Origin: SLFT01 sp964493075
GTDB lineage: Bacteria; Hydrogenedentota; Hydrogenedentia; Hydrogenedentales; CAITNO01
Direction: 5' to 3'
DNA: 31,835 bases
Assembly (NCBI GenBank): GCA_964493075.1
Contig: CAZBNU010000024.1
Location: 1-31,835, forward strand
Part shown: positions 16,213 through 24,705 of the stretch, piece after piece
Layout of the letters: every line of letters begins with the position of its first letter
Numbering within the stretch: position 1 is the stretch's first letter
Notes under the pieces: model-generated
Seen by the model: the letters and a program-made list of their open reading frames with translations, nothing else
What the model was told of the DNA's origin: nothing
The model's database searches: none
Program-made: the position numbers and the translations under genes

Positions 16213-16806
16213 ATGGCTGTCAGGGTGATATATCTCTTGCGTCACGGACAACATGATTTGGACAACCCCACAGGTTCGGAATTGGGTGGGAGTCTAACAC
16301 CGTTGGGCGTGAAACAGGCAGAGTTAACAGCGAAAATGCTGAAAACAAAGCCTATTTCTTCTATTCATGCCAGTTCCCTGAATCGGGCGGATGAGACAGC
16401 GCGGATTGTTTCCAAGGAACTACCCGGAATTTCGGTGCAGCAGACGGACTTGCTATGGGAGTGTATTCCTGCCATGACACCCCGATTGCAGATGGAAATG
16501 CCCAACTACACCTCCATACAGGTATCGCAGGACAAACAGCGCGCTGATGTGGCTTTCCGCAAGTACTTTAAGGTAGCCAAACGCACGGACCGTCACGACT
16601 TAATCGTTTGCCACGGCAATCTGATCCGTTATTTTGTGACGGTGGTGCTCAAGGCGGAAGCCGCCAGTTGGGTGCGAATGGACATCTGCAATTGCGGCAT
16701 TACCCAGATTCTGGTACAGCAGGATGGGGATATGGCTGTTTTGTGTCATAACGACTGGTCGCATTTACCAAAGGATTTGCGCACTTCTACACTGCGTCAC
16801 GGTTGA
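16213..16806 (+). CDS. histidine phosphatase family protein (PGAM5-like)
   Basis: The 197-residue product (ATG at 16213, AGGAG 10 bases upstream) has the phosphoglycerate-mutase fold motif LLRHGQHD (Arg10-His11-Gly12), the phosphate-pocket Arg in ASSLNRADETARI and the second catalytic His in VCHGNLIRYF. GGSLTPLGVKQAE is also typical. Acid/base residues of the mutase branch are not obvious, so it is more likely a phosphatase. PGAM5-like members dephosphorylate proteins or small phosphoesters; the substrate here is unknown. It ends 8 bases before the convergent release-factor-like gene. It has no operon partner. Confidence 0.85.
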   Translation: MAVRVIYLLRHGQHDLDNPTGSELGGSLTPLGVKQAELTAKMLKTKPISSIHASSLNRADETARIVSKELPGISVQQTDLLWECIPAMTPRLQMEMPNYTSIQVSQDKQRADVAFRKYFKVAKRTDRHDLIVCHGNLIRYFVTVVLKAEAASWVRMDICNCGITQILVQQDGDMAVLCHNDWSHLPKDLRTSTLRHG

Positions 16807-16814
16807 GTCGTATT

Positions 16815-17204
16815 TTAGGGGTCGCCAGCATCCTCAAGATGTTCCGCCTGCTTACCGTCAGGGTGTGCACGTCTTCGACGGCGCGCTTTCTGCTTCCTGA
16901 TTTTCTCCTGTCGCAATGCCTCCGGGCTTTTGTCGCCCAGCAATTGTTGTTCCAGCAGTTCGCAAAGCCGTCTGCGCGCATAAAACCTGTTTAACGCCTG
17001 AGACCTTGCCGTCTGCGATTTCACAGTGAGGCCGCTGGTTTTATGGAGCAGGCATACAGCGGTTGCACTTTTATTGGTTTTTTGACCGCCAGGCCCGCTG
17101 GAACGGACAAAAGATTCCTCAATGTCCTTCTCATGCAAATCACAGGAAATCATTCTCTCCCGCAACGCCTGCGCCTTTTCAGGGGACACACCGAATATAT
17201 TCAT
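16815..17204 (-). CDS. GGQ release-factor-like protein (RF-1 domain, ArfB-like)
   Basis: A 129-residue protein with the peptidyl-tRNA hydrolysing loop RSSGPGGQKTNK (GGQ at 39-41) and a basic C-terminal tail (RKQKARRRRR). It lacks the stop-codon reading domains of RF1/RF2, so it belongs with the small GGQ proteins that rescue stalled ribosomes, such as ArfB, where the basic tail enters the mRNA channel. The tail is followed by an acidic end (EHLEDAGDP) that is unlike ArfB. AGGA lies before the ATG. It is 29 bases after the PTPS-like gene, so the two are probably co-transcribed. A true release-factor role is not expected. Confidence 0.85.
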   Translation of the reverse strand: MNIFGVSPEKAQALRERMISCDLHEKDIEESFVRSSGPGGQKTNKSATAVCLLHKTSGLTVKSQTARSQALNRFYARRRLCELLEQQLLGDKSPEALRQEKIRKQKARRRRRAHPDGKQAEHLEDAGDP

Positions 17205-17233
17205 GATTTCCTGTCCTTACACATCATTCATGC

Positions 17234-17932
17234 CTATTCGCCGCGGTAATGGCAGCGGTTCTTGGGAGTTTCCTGTACTGCCACAAGTTCAGGCATGATG
17301 CTGTTTTCGAGCATGAATTGCCATATCCACGAGGCAATGCGCTCTGCGGTTGCCTGTTCCAGACCCGGCAACCGGTTTAAGTAGGTGTCATTGAGACGGG
17401 CATAAATTGACGCAGCCGTTTCCATCATACGCGGGGCGCTCGCAGGGGCGAGTTCCACCTGATACGTGTGGCCATGTAATGCGCGGCAAGGGTGTCCTTC
17501 AGGCAGTTGTGGCAGCGATTGTGCTGCAGAAAAGGAAAAGGCAAGCCGTTCGGGCAGTCCCAATACCGGGTCGGCAGGCAGAGGCGTCGTGCTGAATCCT
17601 TTTGGTTGCGGGATAGACACGCGCACATCGGAAAACCAGTCCGGCCAGGGACGCACCTGTTCTTTTATCCACAGTTCAATGGCTTTAGGAGAAGCATCGT
17701 TCTCCAGACTGGGAATGTCATTCAGGCAGGCGTGGTCCAGTTGCTTGCGAACAGGTTCAAAAAAACGCTTCATGTCGGCATAGTCAATTACCCAGCCGAT
17801 TTCTGGATCAATTTCGCCTTCAGCAAAGAGATCAATGCGATAACTGTTGCCGGTATAGTCGTCTTTTTTGTAGGTGCTGTTAACGCGATGGGCTGCTTCA
17901 ACATAGATGGTTTTTACGATTTGTACTTTCAT
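17234..17932 (-). CDS. tandem-domain 6-pyruvoyl-tetrahydropterin synthase / QueD-like protein
   Basis: The 232-residue product (ATG at 17932, AGGA 11 bases upstream) contains two PTPS/QueD domains in one chain; normal family members are about 120-140 residues. The N-half (about 1-110) has VEAAHRV with the Zn-type His15, and LDHACLND with Asp66-His67. It lacks the His-x-His pair (NSY in its place) and the Cys. The C-half (about 130-232) has the reverse. It has Cys149 and His153-Gly-His155 (CRALHGHTYQV) and Glu221 (VQETPKN), but has AAQ (Gln138) in place of AAH and LND in place of LDH. In the characterised rat enzyme the catalytic Cys of one subunit works with Asp-His of the next, so the halves may rebuild one site. 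QueD (queuosine) or pterin chemistry is the likely role, but which is open. Confidence 0.8.
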   Translation of the reverse strand: MKVQIVKTIYVEAAHRVNSTYKKDDYTGNSYRIDLFAEGEIDPEIGWVIDYADMKRFFEPVRKQLDHACLNDIPSLENDASPKAIELWIKEQVRPWPDWFSDVRVSIPQPKGFSTTPLPADPVLGLPERLAFSFSAAQSLPQLPEGHPCRALHGHTYQVELAPASAPRMMETAASIYARLNDTYLNRLPGLEQATAERIASWIWQFMLENSIMPELVAVQETPKNRCHYRGE

Positions 17933-18150
17933 TGGGGACGTATTCCTGACTCGGGTATTGCTTGTAATCCAGAGACTGATTTCAGGGGCCATGGGACCTA
18001 TGGGACATATAGGAATGATATTTTGCCAGGAGCACCTGGTTTCTCAACCATTTCTTCCCATAAGTTTCGGACAAGAAAGTTGCTGATAGACCTTATTGAT
18101 AAATGGTGAACAGGACTGTTATTTCGCGATTATTATACACCAGTCGCACT

Positions 18151-19539
18151 TCATGAATCGGCAAAACGATCCCGCAATAGGTTGTAAATGCCGCCGAAGG
18201 CGCCGTTACTCATAATGAGTATGAGGTCGTTTGGTTGCAGGGTCGGGCATAAGGCTGCCATGATTTCCGGAACAGCATCGAAAGCGGTTGCGGGAATGCC
18301 TTTACTTTCAAGTATCGCTGTCAGTGCAGCCGTATCGAGGCGTTCCTGTTCCGGTATGGACTCTTTTCTGTGGACAGGACCTAGCATGACCGTATCTGCT
18401 TGCATAAATGCGTCTTCCAGTTCATGCTGGAACTTGTTGGTGACTGTGGTGTTTGAGCGCGGTTCAAAGAGGACGCGAATCCGGCGTTCGGGCCAGCGTA
18501 GTTTTGCTGCTGCGATGGTTTCCCTTATCGCCGTGGGGTGATGGGCGAAGTCGTCCACAAACAGGACCCCATTATGTTCCAGGAACACCTCCATGCGTCT
18601 GCGCACCCCGGGAAATTCGGCCACTGCAGCGGCAATGGCTGATGCAGCCATGCCCAAGGCGGCGGCAACGGCGACCGTTGCCAGGGTATTGGACATATTG
18701 TGATGGCCCGCCAGAGAAGGGGTGAGGCTGCCCCAGGGCACGCCCTTATGAGTGATGTGAAGCTGGTGCTGCTGCGCATCATAAACACCGCGCCAGTCTG
18801 CCGCTTCGGAAAACCCGTAAGTCTCCACGTTAGAAAAAACGTGGGATGCCAGACTGGCGGCATGATTGTCGGCACAAAGCAGTAGCAGTCCTTCTTTGGG
18901 GATTTGCCGTAGCATCCGCTGAAAAGCGATTTCAATATCACCAAGGTTATTATAGATATCGCCATGATCAAATTCGAGGGAAGTGACCACTGCAATTTCC
19001 GGAAGGTAGTGGAGGAATTTGGCGCGCTTATCGAAGAAGGCGGTGTCGTACTCGTCTCCTTCAATAACAAAAGGCGCGCCTGCTTCTCCAATCCGGGACG
19101 AATGCTCGAACCCAAGTGTCTCGCCGCCGATGAGATAGCCCACACCACACATTCCTTTGTCCAATACATGGGCGGTCAGCGCAGTAGTGGTCGTTTTCCC
19201 GTGGGTGCCGCACAACACTACGGGACGACGTGGACGTAGTACATTTTCTTTGAGCCATTCGGGAAGGCTGTTATAGCGCAAATGTCTGGACAGGGCGGCT
19301 TCCACTTCGGGGTTGCCCCGGCTCAGCGCGTTTCCGATAATAACAACATCGGGATTCCAGTCCAGATTTGCAGCATCATACCCATAGGAAACGGGAACGC
19401 CCAGCGCTTCCACCATGTGAGACGCGGGCGGGTACAGGGGCATGTCGCTGCCACGAACTTCCCAGCCCGCCTCAATGGCTAGTCGCGCCCCGGCAACCAT
19501 AGCAGTGCCGCCAATGCCGGAGAAATGAATTGTGGACAT
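18151..19539 (-). CDS. mpl: UDP-N-acetylmuramate:L-Ala-gamma-D-Glu-mDAP ligase
   Basis: Mpl reattaches recycled murein tripeptide to UDP-MurNAc, saving cell-wall material. The 462-residue protein is of the Mur-ligase fold with ATP loop CGTHGKTTTTAL near residue 110, the Mpl signature EGDEYDTAFFDKRAKFLHY, LEFDHGDIY, AGHHNMSN and FVDDFAHHPTAI. AAGGA lies 8 bases before the ATG. EYDTAFFDKR and NALSRGNPEVEA distinguish it from MurC. It lies 43 bases after the giant WD40 kinase gene and so may be the last gene of the signalling operon. A hypothesis is that cell-wall recycling is tied to the kinase pathway; the adjacency is the only evidence. Confidence 0.9.
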   Translation of the reverse strand: MSTIHFSGIGGTAMVAGARLAIEAGWEVRGSDMPLYPPASHMVEALGVPVSYGYDAANLDWNPDVVIIGNALSRGNPEVEAALSRHLRYNSLPEWLKENVLRPRRPVVLCGTHGKTTTTALTAHVLDKGMCGVGYLIGGETLGFEHSSRIGEAGAPFVIEGDEYDTAFFDKRAKFLHYLPEIAVVTSLEFDHGDIYNNLGDIEIAFQRMLRQIPKEGLLLLCADNHAASLASHVFSNVETYGFSEAADWRGVYDAQQHQLHITHKGVPWGSLTPSLAGHHNMSNTLATVAVAAALGMAASAIAAAVAEFPGVRRRMEVFLEHNGVLFVDDFAHHPTAIRETIAAAKLRWPERRIRVLFEPRSNTTVTNKFQHELEDAFMQADTVMLGPVHRKESIPEQERLDTAALTAILESKGIPATAFDAVPEIMAALCPTLQPNDLILIMSNGAFGGIYNLLRDRFADS

Positions 19540-19582
19540 GGATGTTATCCTTGATACGTTAAAATGTTTTTGTCAAACCAGA

Positions 19583-22500
19583 TTAAAACTCATATTCCCA
19601 GTCAATTTCCCATAGGAGCAGGGTACAATCCTCGCTTGCAGAGATCAGGAAACGTCCGTCAGGTGAAAAAGAGAGTGCCGTTACGTTGCTTGTATGCCCT
19701 TCGAAGGTGCGCACGCACACGCCCGTATTTATTTCCCATAATTTAATGGTGTTGTCCTTCTTCAGACCTACGGGAGTGCCGGAGCAGGAGGCGATGTACT
19801 TTTGATCAGGGGAGAAAGCGACGCAAGATACATCACCAATATGCCCTGCAAATTCACGCAGGCTTTTGCCTGTGGTAAGGTCCCATAAAATGATTTTACG
19901 GCCCCATCCACCTGAAAGTGCCAGTCGGCCATCGGTGGACACGCATGCCGATTCCACGCGGCTGTTATGTCCCTCAAGGGTTTGGTAACATTGGCCCCGT
20001 CGGATGTCCCAGAGTCTTATGCTGTGGTCTGTGCTGGCCGATAAAATAAAAAGCATATCTGGAGAAAAGCATACGCTGGTAACCAGGCTCATGTGCCCTT
20101 CAAACTTCCGTCTTAAATCGCCTGTCTTGACGTTCCAGAGTTTCACGAGTCCATCGTCGTCCCCTGAGAGCGCATAGTCAACATCGGGTGAAAGGACTAC
20201 GCTATGCACAGGCGCTTCCTGTTTTTTGAATATAAGGGTGCTTTCCCCTTTTATAAAATCCCACAAACGGATTGCGCCATCGCTACCACCGCTGATCAGG
20301 TGTTTGCCATCTTGAGAAAAGGCGAGACAGTTGACGTCGCGGGTGTGTCCGTCGAGTATCCTGAAGCATTCCCCGTCCTCAAGTTTCCATACGCGGAGGG
20401 TTTTATCTTTGCTGCCGGAAACGGCAAATTTGCCGTTCGGAGAAATGGCAACACACAACACGGCATCGGTATGTCCTGCTATCATTCGGTTGAGCCAGGC
20501 ACCGTTATACCCCTTGATATGCGCTTGCCTCCCGATGCGACGGCATAACTCCACCACCTCCGGGGTGCGTTCAAAACCACGCACCTTGCGGGCTTCCGTT
20601 ACATGGGCGATCGCGTCGGCAATATTTTCGGCATCCAGAGACTTACGCGCCTTTTCGTAGGCGACTTCATAGGCATGCTGTTTTTCCAGCGCTCTGTCAG
20701 CAATTATGGCGTGGGAATACCAACTGTGGGCAGGCGCCTTTTCACCCAGATACCAAAAACGCAGGGTAAAGTCCCAGCTGCCTGACAGCAGATACTTGTT
20801 GTCCTTTGACAGGTGTATAGAAGAGACTTCCCGCTTATGGCCTGTAAAGGTGCGGATACAGCGTCCAGTACTGATTTCCCACTGCCGGATGGTTTTATCG
20901 CTTCCAGCGGAAAAGACATAGCGTCCCTCGCGGCCATAATCAACAGACCAGATGCCACCTTCCTGTGCCTTGAACGTGCCTGCAATGGCGCCCGAAGCGA
21001 CTTCCCACAGGTACATGCGTCCGTCATTGCTGCCTGAAAGCACATGCAGACCATCCGGTGAAAAGCACACGGAGGATACGTACTGATCGTGGCCTGAAAA
21101 GGTATGCAGTTCCTTCCCTGTTTCCAGTTCCCAAAGTTTCACGGTGTTGTCGGCGCTTTTGTCATAATCTCCTGCGCCGCTGAGGGCGAACAGGCCTTTG
21201 GGTGAAAAACACACCGACCGTACTGGGGTCTTGTGACCGGAAAATGTTTTAACGCACTGACCGGTCTTGGTGTCCCACAGTTTTAATGTGCGGTCTTCGC
21301 TTCCAGATAGAATATGATGCCCGTCCGCAGAAACGGCAACAGACAAAACACTTTTTTCATGCCCTGCAAGGGTCATAACGCATCGCGCAGAAGCTACTTC
21401 CCAAACACGTATGGTGTCGTCCTTGCTACCAGAGACGATAAAACGTCCGTTTGGTGAAAATGCCAGTGCTGAAACCGCAAGCCGGTGCCCGGTGTATTCG
21501 CGCAGACACTTGCCTGTTGTAGTTTCCTGTAGCAAAATGCGTGATCCTGCAGAAGACAAAATATACTTGTTATCAGGAAATAGGCACACCGCATCCACGG
21601 GCCTGGTATGCTCCATATAACTTTCCTGGTGTTCCATTACCGTGTCTTGAATACTTTCTATTGCCATGAGCGCTGTATTGGTCTCATCATGCCCGGACAT
21701 TAACAAGGCGCTGTTAAAGTATTTGTGTGAACCCAGAGAATCTCCCCGTTCCATGTCCACATGGCCCAATGCCCAAAGTACACGCCAACTATTGGGATGG
21801 TCGTTTCGGAATACTTTGAGGTCTGCTATCAGACTGTTGTCGTCACTCTTGCCCATGCGCCAATTCTGGAGGCCACTGTTGTATATCAAAGTGAGGTTGC
21901 GGGGGTCTTTTTTAAGGGCAAGACTAAAGGTATCTTCTGCTTCCTGATGTTTGCCTAAATCAATAAAAGAGAGTGCACGGTTATTTAATGCCGCAGGCGT
22001 ATCTGTTGCTGCGCGGGGCGCCGTTTTAGGATAAATGTCACCGGTTTCCTCCTTGAAGATTTCTGTCAGCGTTTTAGCGCATTCCGTCATGTCTGCAGGC
22101 CGGTCTTTTGGATCCTTTTGAAAGCAGCGATGAAGGAAATCTGCTATGCTTTCGGGCATGGGAGGGATGCGTTCGTCTTCGCCATTATGCTCGAGCAGGA
22201 TGGCCAGCGCCCCTTCCGCAAGTACGCCGGACTGCCAGGTGACTTCCCCCTGAAACATCTCGAGAATACTGACAGCCCAGGACCACATATCTGTCTTCTG
22301 GGAAAGAGCGGCACCAGCGGATTGTTCGGGAGAACAGTAGGCAGGGGTCATGCCGCCTTTGGAAAAAAAGAGGTTCCCGCTGGTATCTTTCGTGCCCGAA
22401 TCGGCAACGGGTTCCCTGGCATGTTTTCGGGCACCTGCCAGACCAAAGTCCGTAACCTTTAGCGAACCATCATTCCACATCAGTGCATTGAGCGGTTTTA

Positions 22501-23074
22501 CGTCACGATGAATTAAACCGCACTCGTGGGCATGGTGCAGTCCCCAGGCAAATTGGATCGCCATGTCCAGCATCCGTGCCAGCGCCGCAGGCTTGCCGCC
22601 CTCGTAAAGGCGTTCCGAATGAATCCATTGAGACAGGGTTCCGGCGTCGGCATATTCCGAAAAAATACGAGGCACATCCCCCAATTCACGAACGTAGTGG
22701 CAGGCTGCTATGTGCGGGTGCAGGCCAAGATTTACCCAGGTCTCGCATTCCTGAATGAAGGCTTCCTTTTGCTTCGCTGTTTTGAAGGCGCCCTGGCGTG
22801 GTGTTTTCACCGCCATGTTGAGGTCCCACATACGATGCCAGACCCGATACACCCGCCCGAATCCACCCTGATGATAGGGCTTTTCTTCGGCTTCATCCCC
22901 AAAGCCCTCCAAGACTGTGCGCACTTCGTACAGATCAAGAATGACATCCCCCGGCTGCCAGTCCGATTTTTCAATTTCAGCAGGCTTACTTTCAACAACA
23001 GCGCTACTGCGTGTCACGGTGACATCCAACTGCGCATCGGTTGTTTTTCGCCTGCTTGACTTGCTTTTTGACAT
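19583..23074 (-). CDS. giant Ser/Thr protein kinase with TPR and 14 WD40 repeats
   Basis: The 1163-residue protein has a eukaryotic-type kinase domain (about 45-345). It has a glycine loop with QGGFGRV at 69-75, Lys90 in AVK, the catalytic HRDVKPLN (His189-Arg-Asp191) and DFGLA (Asp209). Next comes a TPR-like segment (about 360-470) and then 14 WD40 blades. Counting GH and WD/LW motifs gives two sets of seven, about 486-780 and 864-1163, separated by a helical linker of about 80 residues (785-862). That is two complete propellers. No membrane segment is seen, so it is cytoplasmic. It would phosphorylate Ser/Thr on partners collected by the propellers; no partner is known. No clear ribosome binding site is seen; a TATACT hexamer on the minus strand at 23119-23124 may mark an internal promoter. 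Confidence 0.92.
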   Translation of the reverse strand: MSKSKSSRRKTTDAQLDVTVTRSSAVVESKPAEIEKSDWQPGDVILDLYEVRTVLEGFGDEAEEKPYHQGGFGRVYRVWHRMWDLNMAVKTPRQGAFKTAKQKEAFIQECETWVNLGLHPHIAACHYVRELGDVPRIFSEYADAGTLSQWIHSERLYEGGKPAALARMLDMAIQFAWGLHHAHECGLIHRDVKPLNALMWNDGSLKVTDFGLAGARKHAREPVADSGTKDTSGNLFFSKGGMTPAYCSPEQSAGAALSQKTDMWSWAVSILEMFQGEVTWQSGVLAEGALAILLEHNGEDERIPPMPESIADFLHRCFQKDPKDRPADMTECAKTLTEIFKEETGDIYPKTAPRAATDTPAALNNRALSFIDLGKHQEAEDTFSLALKKDPRNLTLIYNSGLQNWRMGKSDDNSLIADLKVFRNDHPNSWRVLWALGHVDMERGDSLGSHKYFNSALLMSGHDETNTALMAIESIQDTVMEHQESYMEHTRPVDAVCLFPDNKYILSSAGSRILLQETTTGKCLREYTGHRLAVSALAFSPNGRFIVSGSKDDTIRVWEVASARCVMTLAGHEKSVLSVAVSADGHHILSGSEDRTLKLWDTKTGQCVKTFSGHKTPVRSVCFSPKGLFALSGAGDYDKSADNTVKLWELETGKELHTFSGHDQYVSSVCFSPDGLHVLSGSNDGRMYLWEVASGAIAGTFKAQEGGIWSVDYGREGRYVFSAGSDKTIRQWEISTGRCIRTFTGHKREVSSIHLSKDNKYLLSGSWDFTLRFWYLGEKAPAHSWYSHAIIADRALEKQHAYEVAYEKARKSLDAENIADAIAHVTEARKVRGFERTPEVVELCRRIGRQAHIKGYNGAWLNRMIAGHTDAVLCVAISPNGKFAVSGSKDKTLRVWKLEDGECFRILDGHTRDVNCLAFSQDGKHLISGGSDGAIRLWDFIKGESTLIFKKQEAPVHSVVLSPDVDYALSGDDDGLVKLWNVKTGDLRRKFEGHMSLVTSVCFSPDMLFILSASTDHSIRLWDIRRGQCYQTLEGHNSRVESACVSTDGRLALSGGWGRKIILWDLTTGKSLREFAGHIGDVSCVAFSPDQKYIASCSGTPVGLKKDNTIKLWEINTGVCVRTFEGHTSNVTALSFSPDGRFLISASEDCTLLLWEIDWEYEF

Positions 23075-23161
23075 AAGATAGGCCCGTATTGACTGATAGG
23101 TTCCCGAAAACTACTTACAGTATATTACCCTGATTCTGAAACCCTGTAACAACCACACCGA

Positions 23162-24640
23162 TCAGATAATTTCTTTGAACGCTTTAAGGAACTCGCGACC
23201 ATTGGCAAATCGTTCTTTTTCATTATAGGCCAGCGCGCAATCCATAACGTCGCTGAATCCTTCCGGGCAATTGTCCAGATAATCCCTGATTCGTCGGGGA
23301 TAGTCTTCCAGAACGCTTTTGAAGGGGTCTTGTTCCTGCCTTACGGGGCGGATGGGTTGTCCTGCCAGCATATAAAAAATGGTAGCGCCAAGTTCAAAAA
23401 CGTCGGCAGAAGCCGTGACATATTTGAAATTGGTCAAATGCTCAGGTGCCATGTACAAGGGGGAACCACAGGTTGTTCCCGTGCGTGACAACAAGCCCGG
23501 CGTGCACCCCGCTGCGCCAAAGGCTTTGGCAAGACCGAAATCACTTATTTTGGGGACAAGGCCCTCCGCCTGCTGTGCCAGCAATATATTAGAGGGCTTG
23601 ATATCCCGATGCACGATGCCGGTTTGTTTGATCTTGCCCTCGTCTGTGGTGACATACACCTCCACATCATGGGCGTAAGCCAGTCCTTCAAGTACCCCCA
23701 GGATAATGGGAATTGCGCTGTCAAAGCTGATTGTCTTCCTACCTTGTCCCATCAATTCCCAGAGGCTGCCCCCCTCAATATATTCCATTTCTATAAAGTG
23801 AATGCCGTTCCATACGCCTGCAGATTCACTGCGCACAATGTTGGGGTGTATCAGTTGCGCCGCAATTTCCTTTTCGCGGTCGAACATCATCAATTTGCGT
23901 TTTCCGGGTTTTCGGGTCTGGAGTAGTGTTTTAACTGCGACCACTTTGTGGTCCTGCACACGGGTAGCCTTATACACGACGCCATAGCCACCTTCCCCCA
24001 AAACTTCAAGATCAGTGTAGCCCTGGATTTGGGGATGGTCTTCAGTTTGTCCCTGTCCCTTTAGGTAATCGCGCAACAGTTGTTCAAGAACCTTTGCCGG
24101 GTTTTCTTCTGAAGGGTCGTATAACTCCGCTTCGGATGCAAGTTGTGTGAGCCGGTCTGTGGATCCATAATCCCGCGATAAGTCTAGGTCACCCTGCTTT
24201 TGACGGCAATCATGACACAGGTACGAACCGTCAATGAATTCATAAATCTTTTTGTCAGGACCAAAGATTGACCTGCCACAGTCCACGCAGAACGCCGGGT
24301 GATCTATATGTAGTTCCATTACGGTCAGCCCTGCTTCAATGCGATCGCCGTCCTGTAGCACTTCTGGCGCAGGCGCATCCTCTTTGTTACGATCTCTGCT
24401 GCTGTATATGAGGCGGCCGTTTACCTTCGTGCCGTTGAGGCTGCCCAAATCCCGAATCATGACGCCGGAATCATTGATTTCCAGAAGCATGTGATGTCGG
24501 GAGAGGGTACTGTCTTCTTTTATGGCTAGGGTGCAGTCCCCGGAACGCCCTACCATGAACGTGTCCTGATCGCGGAACAAAAAGCGTGCCCCTTTCATGG
24601 GCCCTTCGAGTATGTCAACATAAACCTTTTTGTCTTTCAT
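23162..24640 (-). CDS. FHA-zinc-ribbon-Ser/Thr kinase (paralogue B)
   Basis: The product is 492 residues. The ATG at 24640 (GGAG just upstream) matches the start of its sister gene; a TTG at 24709 would add 23 residues and is less likely. Domains in order: an FHA domain (about 5-110) with GR at 31-32, SRHH at 47-50 and GSLNGT at 66-71, which binds phosphothreonine. Then a zinc-ribbon-like pair Cys118-x-x-Cys121 and Cys142-x-x-Cys145, a low-complexity linker, and a kinase domain with GEGGYGVVYK, AVK, HRDIKPSNIL and DFGLAKAF. An insert of about 16 residues separates AYAH from the HRD motif. Activation loop has SRTGTTCGSPLYMAPE. It lies 65 bases downstream of paralogue A. Its role is signalling; its targets are unknown. 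Confidence 0.92.
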   Translation of the reverse strand: MKDKKVYVDILEGPMKGARFLFRDQDTFMVGRSGDCTLAIKEDSTLSRHHMLLEINDSGVMIRDLGSLNGTKVNGRLIYSSRDRNKEDAPAPEVLQDGDRIEAGLTVMELHIDHPAFCVDCGRSIFGPDKKIYEFIDGSYLCHDCRQKQGDLDLSRDYGSTDRLTQLASEAELYDPSEENPAKVLEQLLRDYLKGQGQTEDHPQIQGYTDLEVLGEGGYGVVYKATRVQDHKVVAVKTLLQTRKPGKRKLMMFDREKEIAAQLIHPNIVRSESAGVWNGIHFIEMEYIEGGSLWELMGQGRKTISFDSAIPIILGVLEGLAYAHDVEVYVTTDEGKIKQTGIVHRDIKPSNILLAQQAEGLVPKISDFGLAKAFGAAGCTPGLLSRTGTTCGSPLYMAPEHLTNFKYVTASADVFELGATIFYMLAGQPIRPVRQEQDPFKSVLEDYPRRIRDYLDNCPEGFSDVMDCALAYNEKERFANGREFLKAFKEII

Positions 24641-24705
24641 GGGCGCTCCATCCGGTGATGAATCTGAAAAATTAGGTGCTTCCTGCGAGAAGCATTTTTT
24701 CACAT

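Noticed and set aside
17933..18150. PreQ1 or other riboswitch upstream of the QueD-like gene
   Set aside because: Only a 5-bp hairpin (CCAGG/CCTGG near 18027) and a TATAAT-like hexamer were seen; no aptamer pattern that I can recognise.
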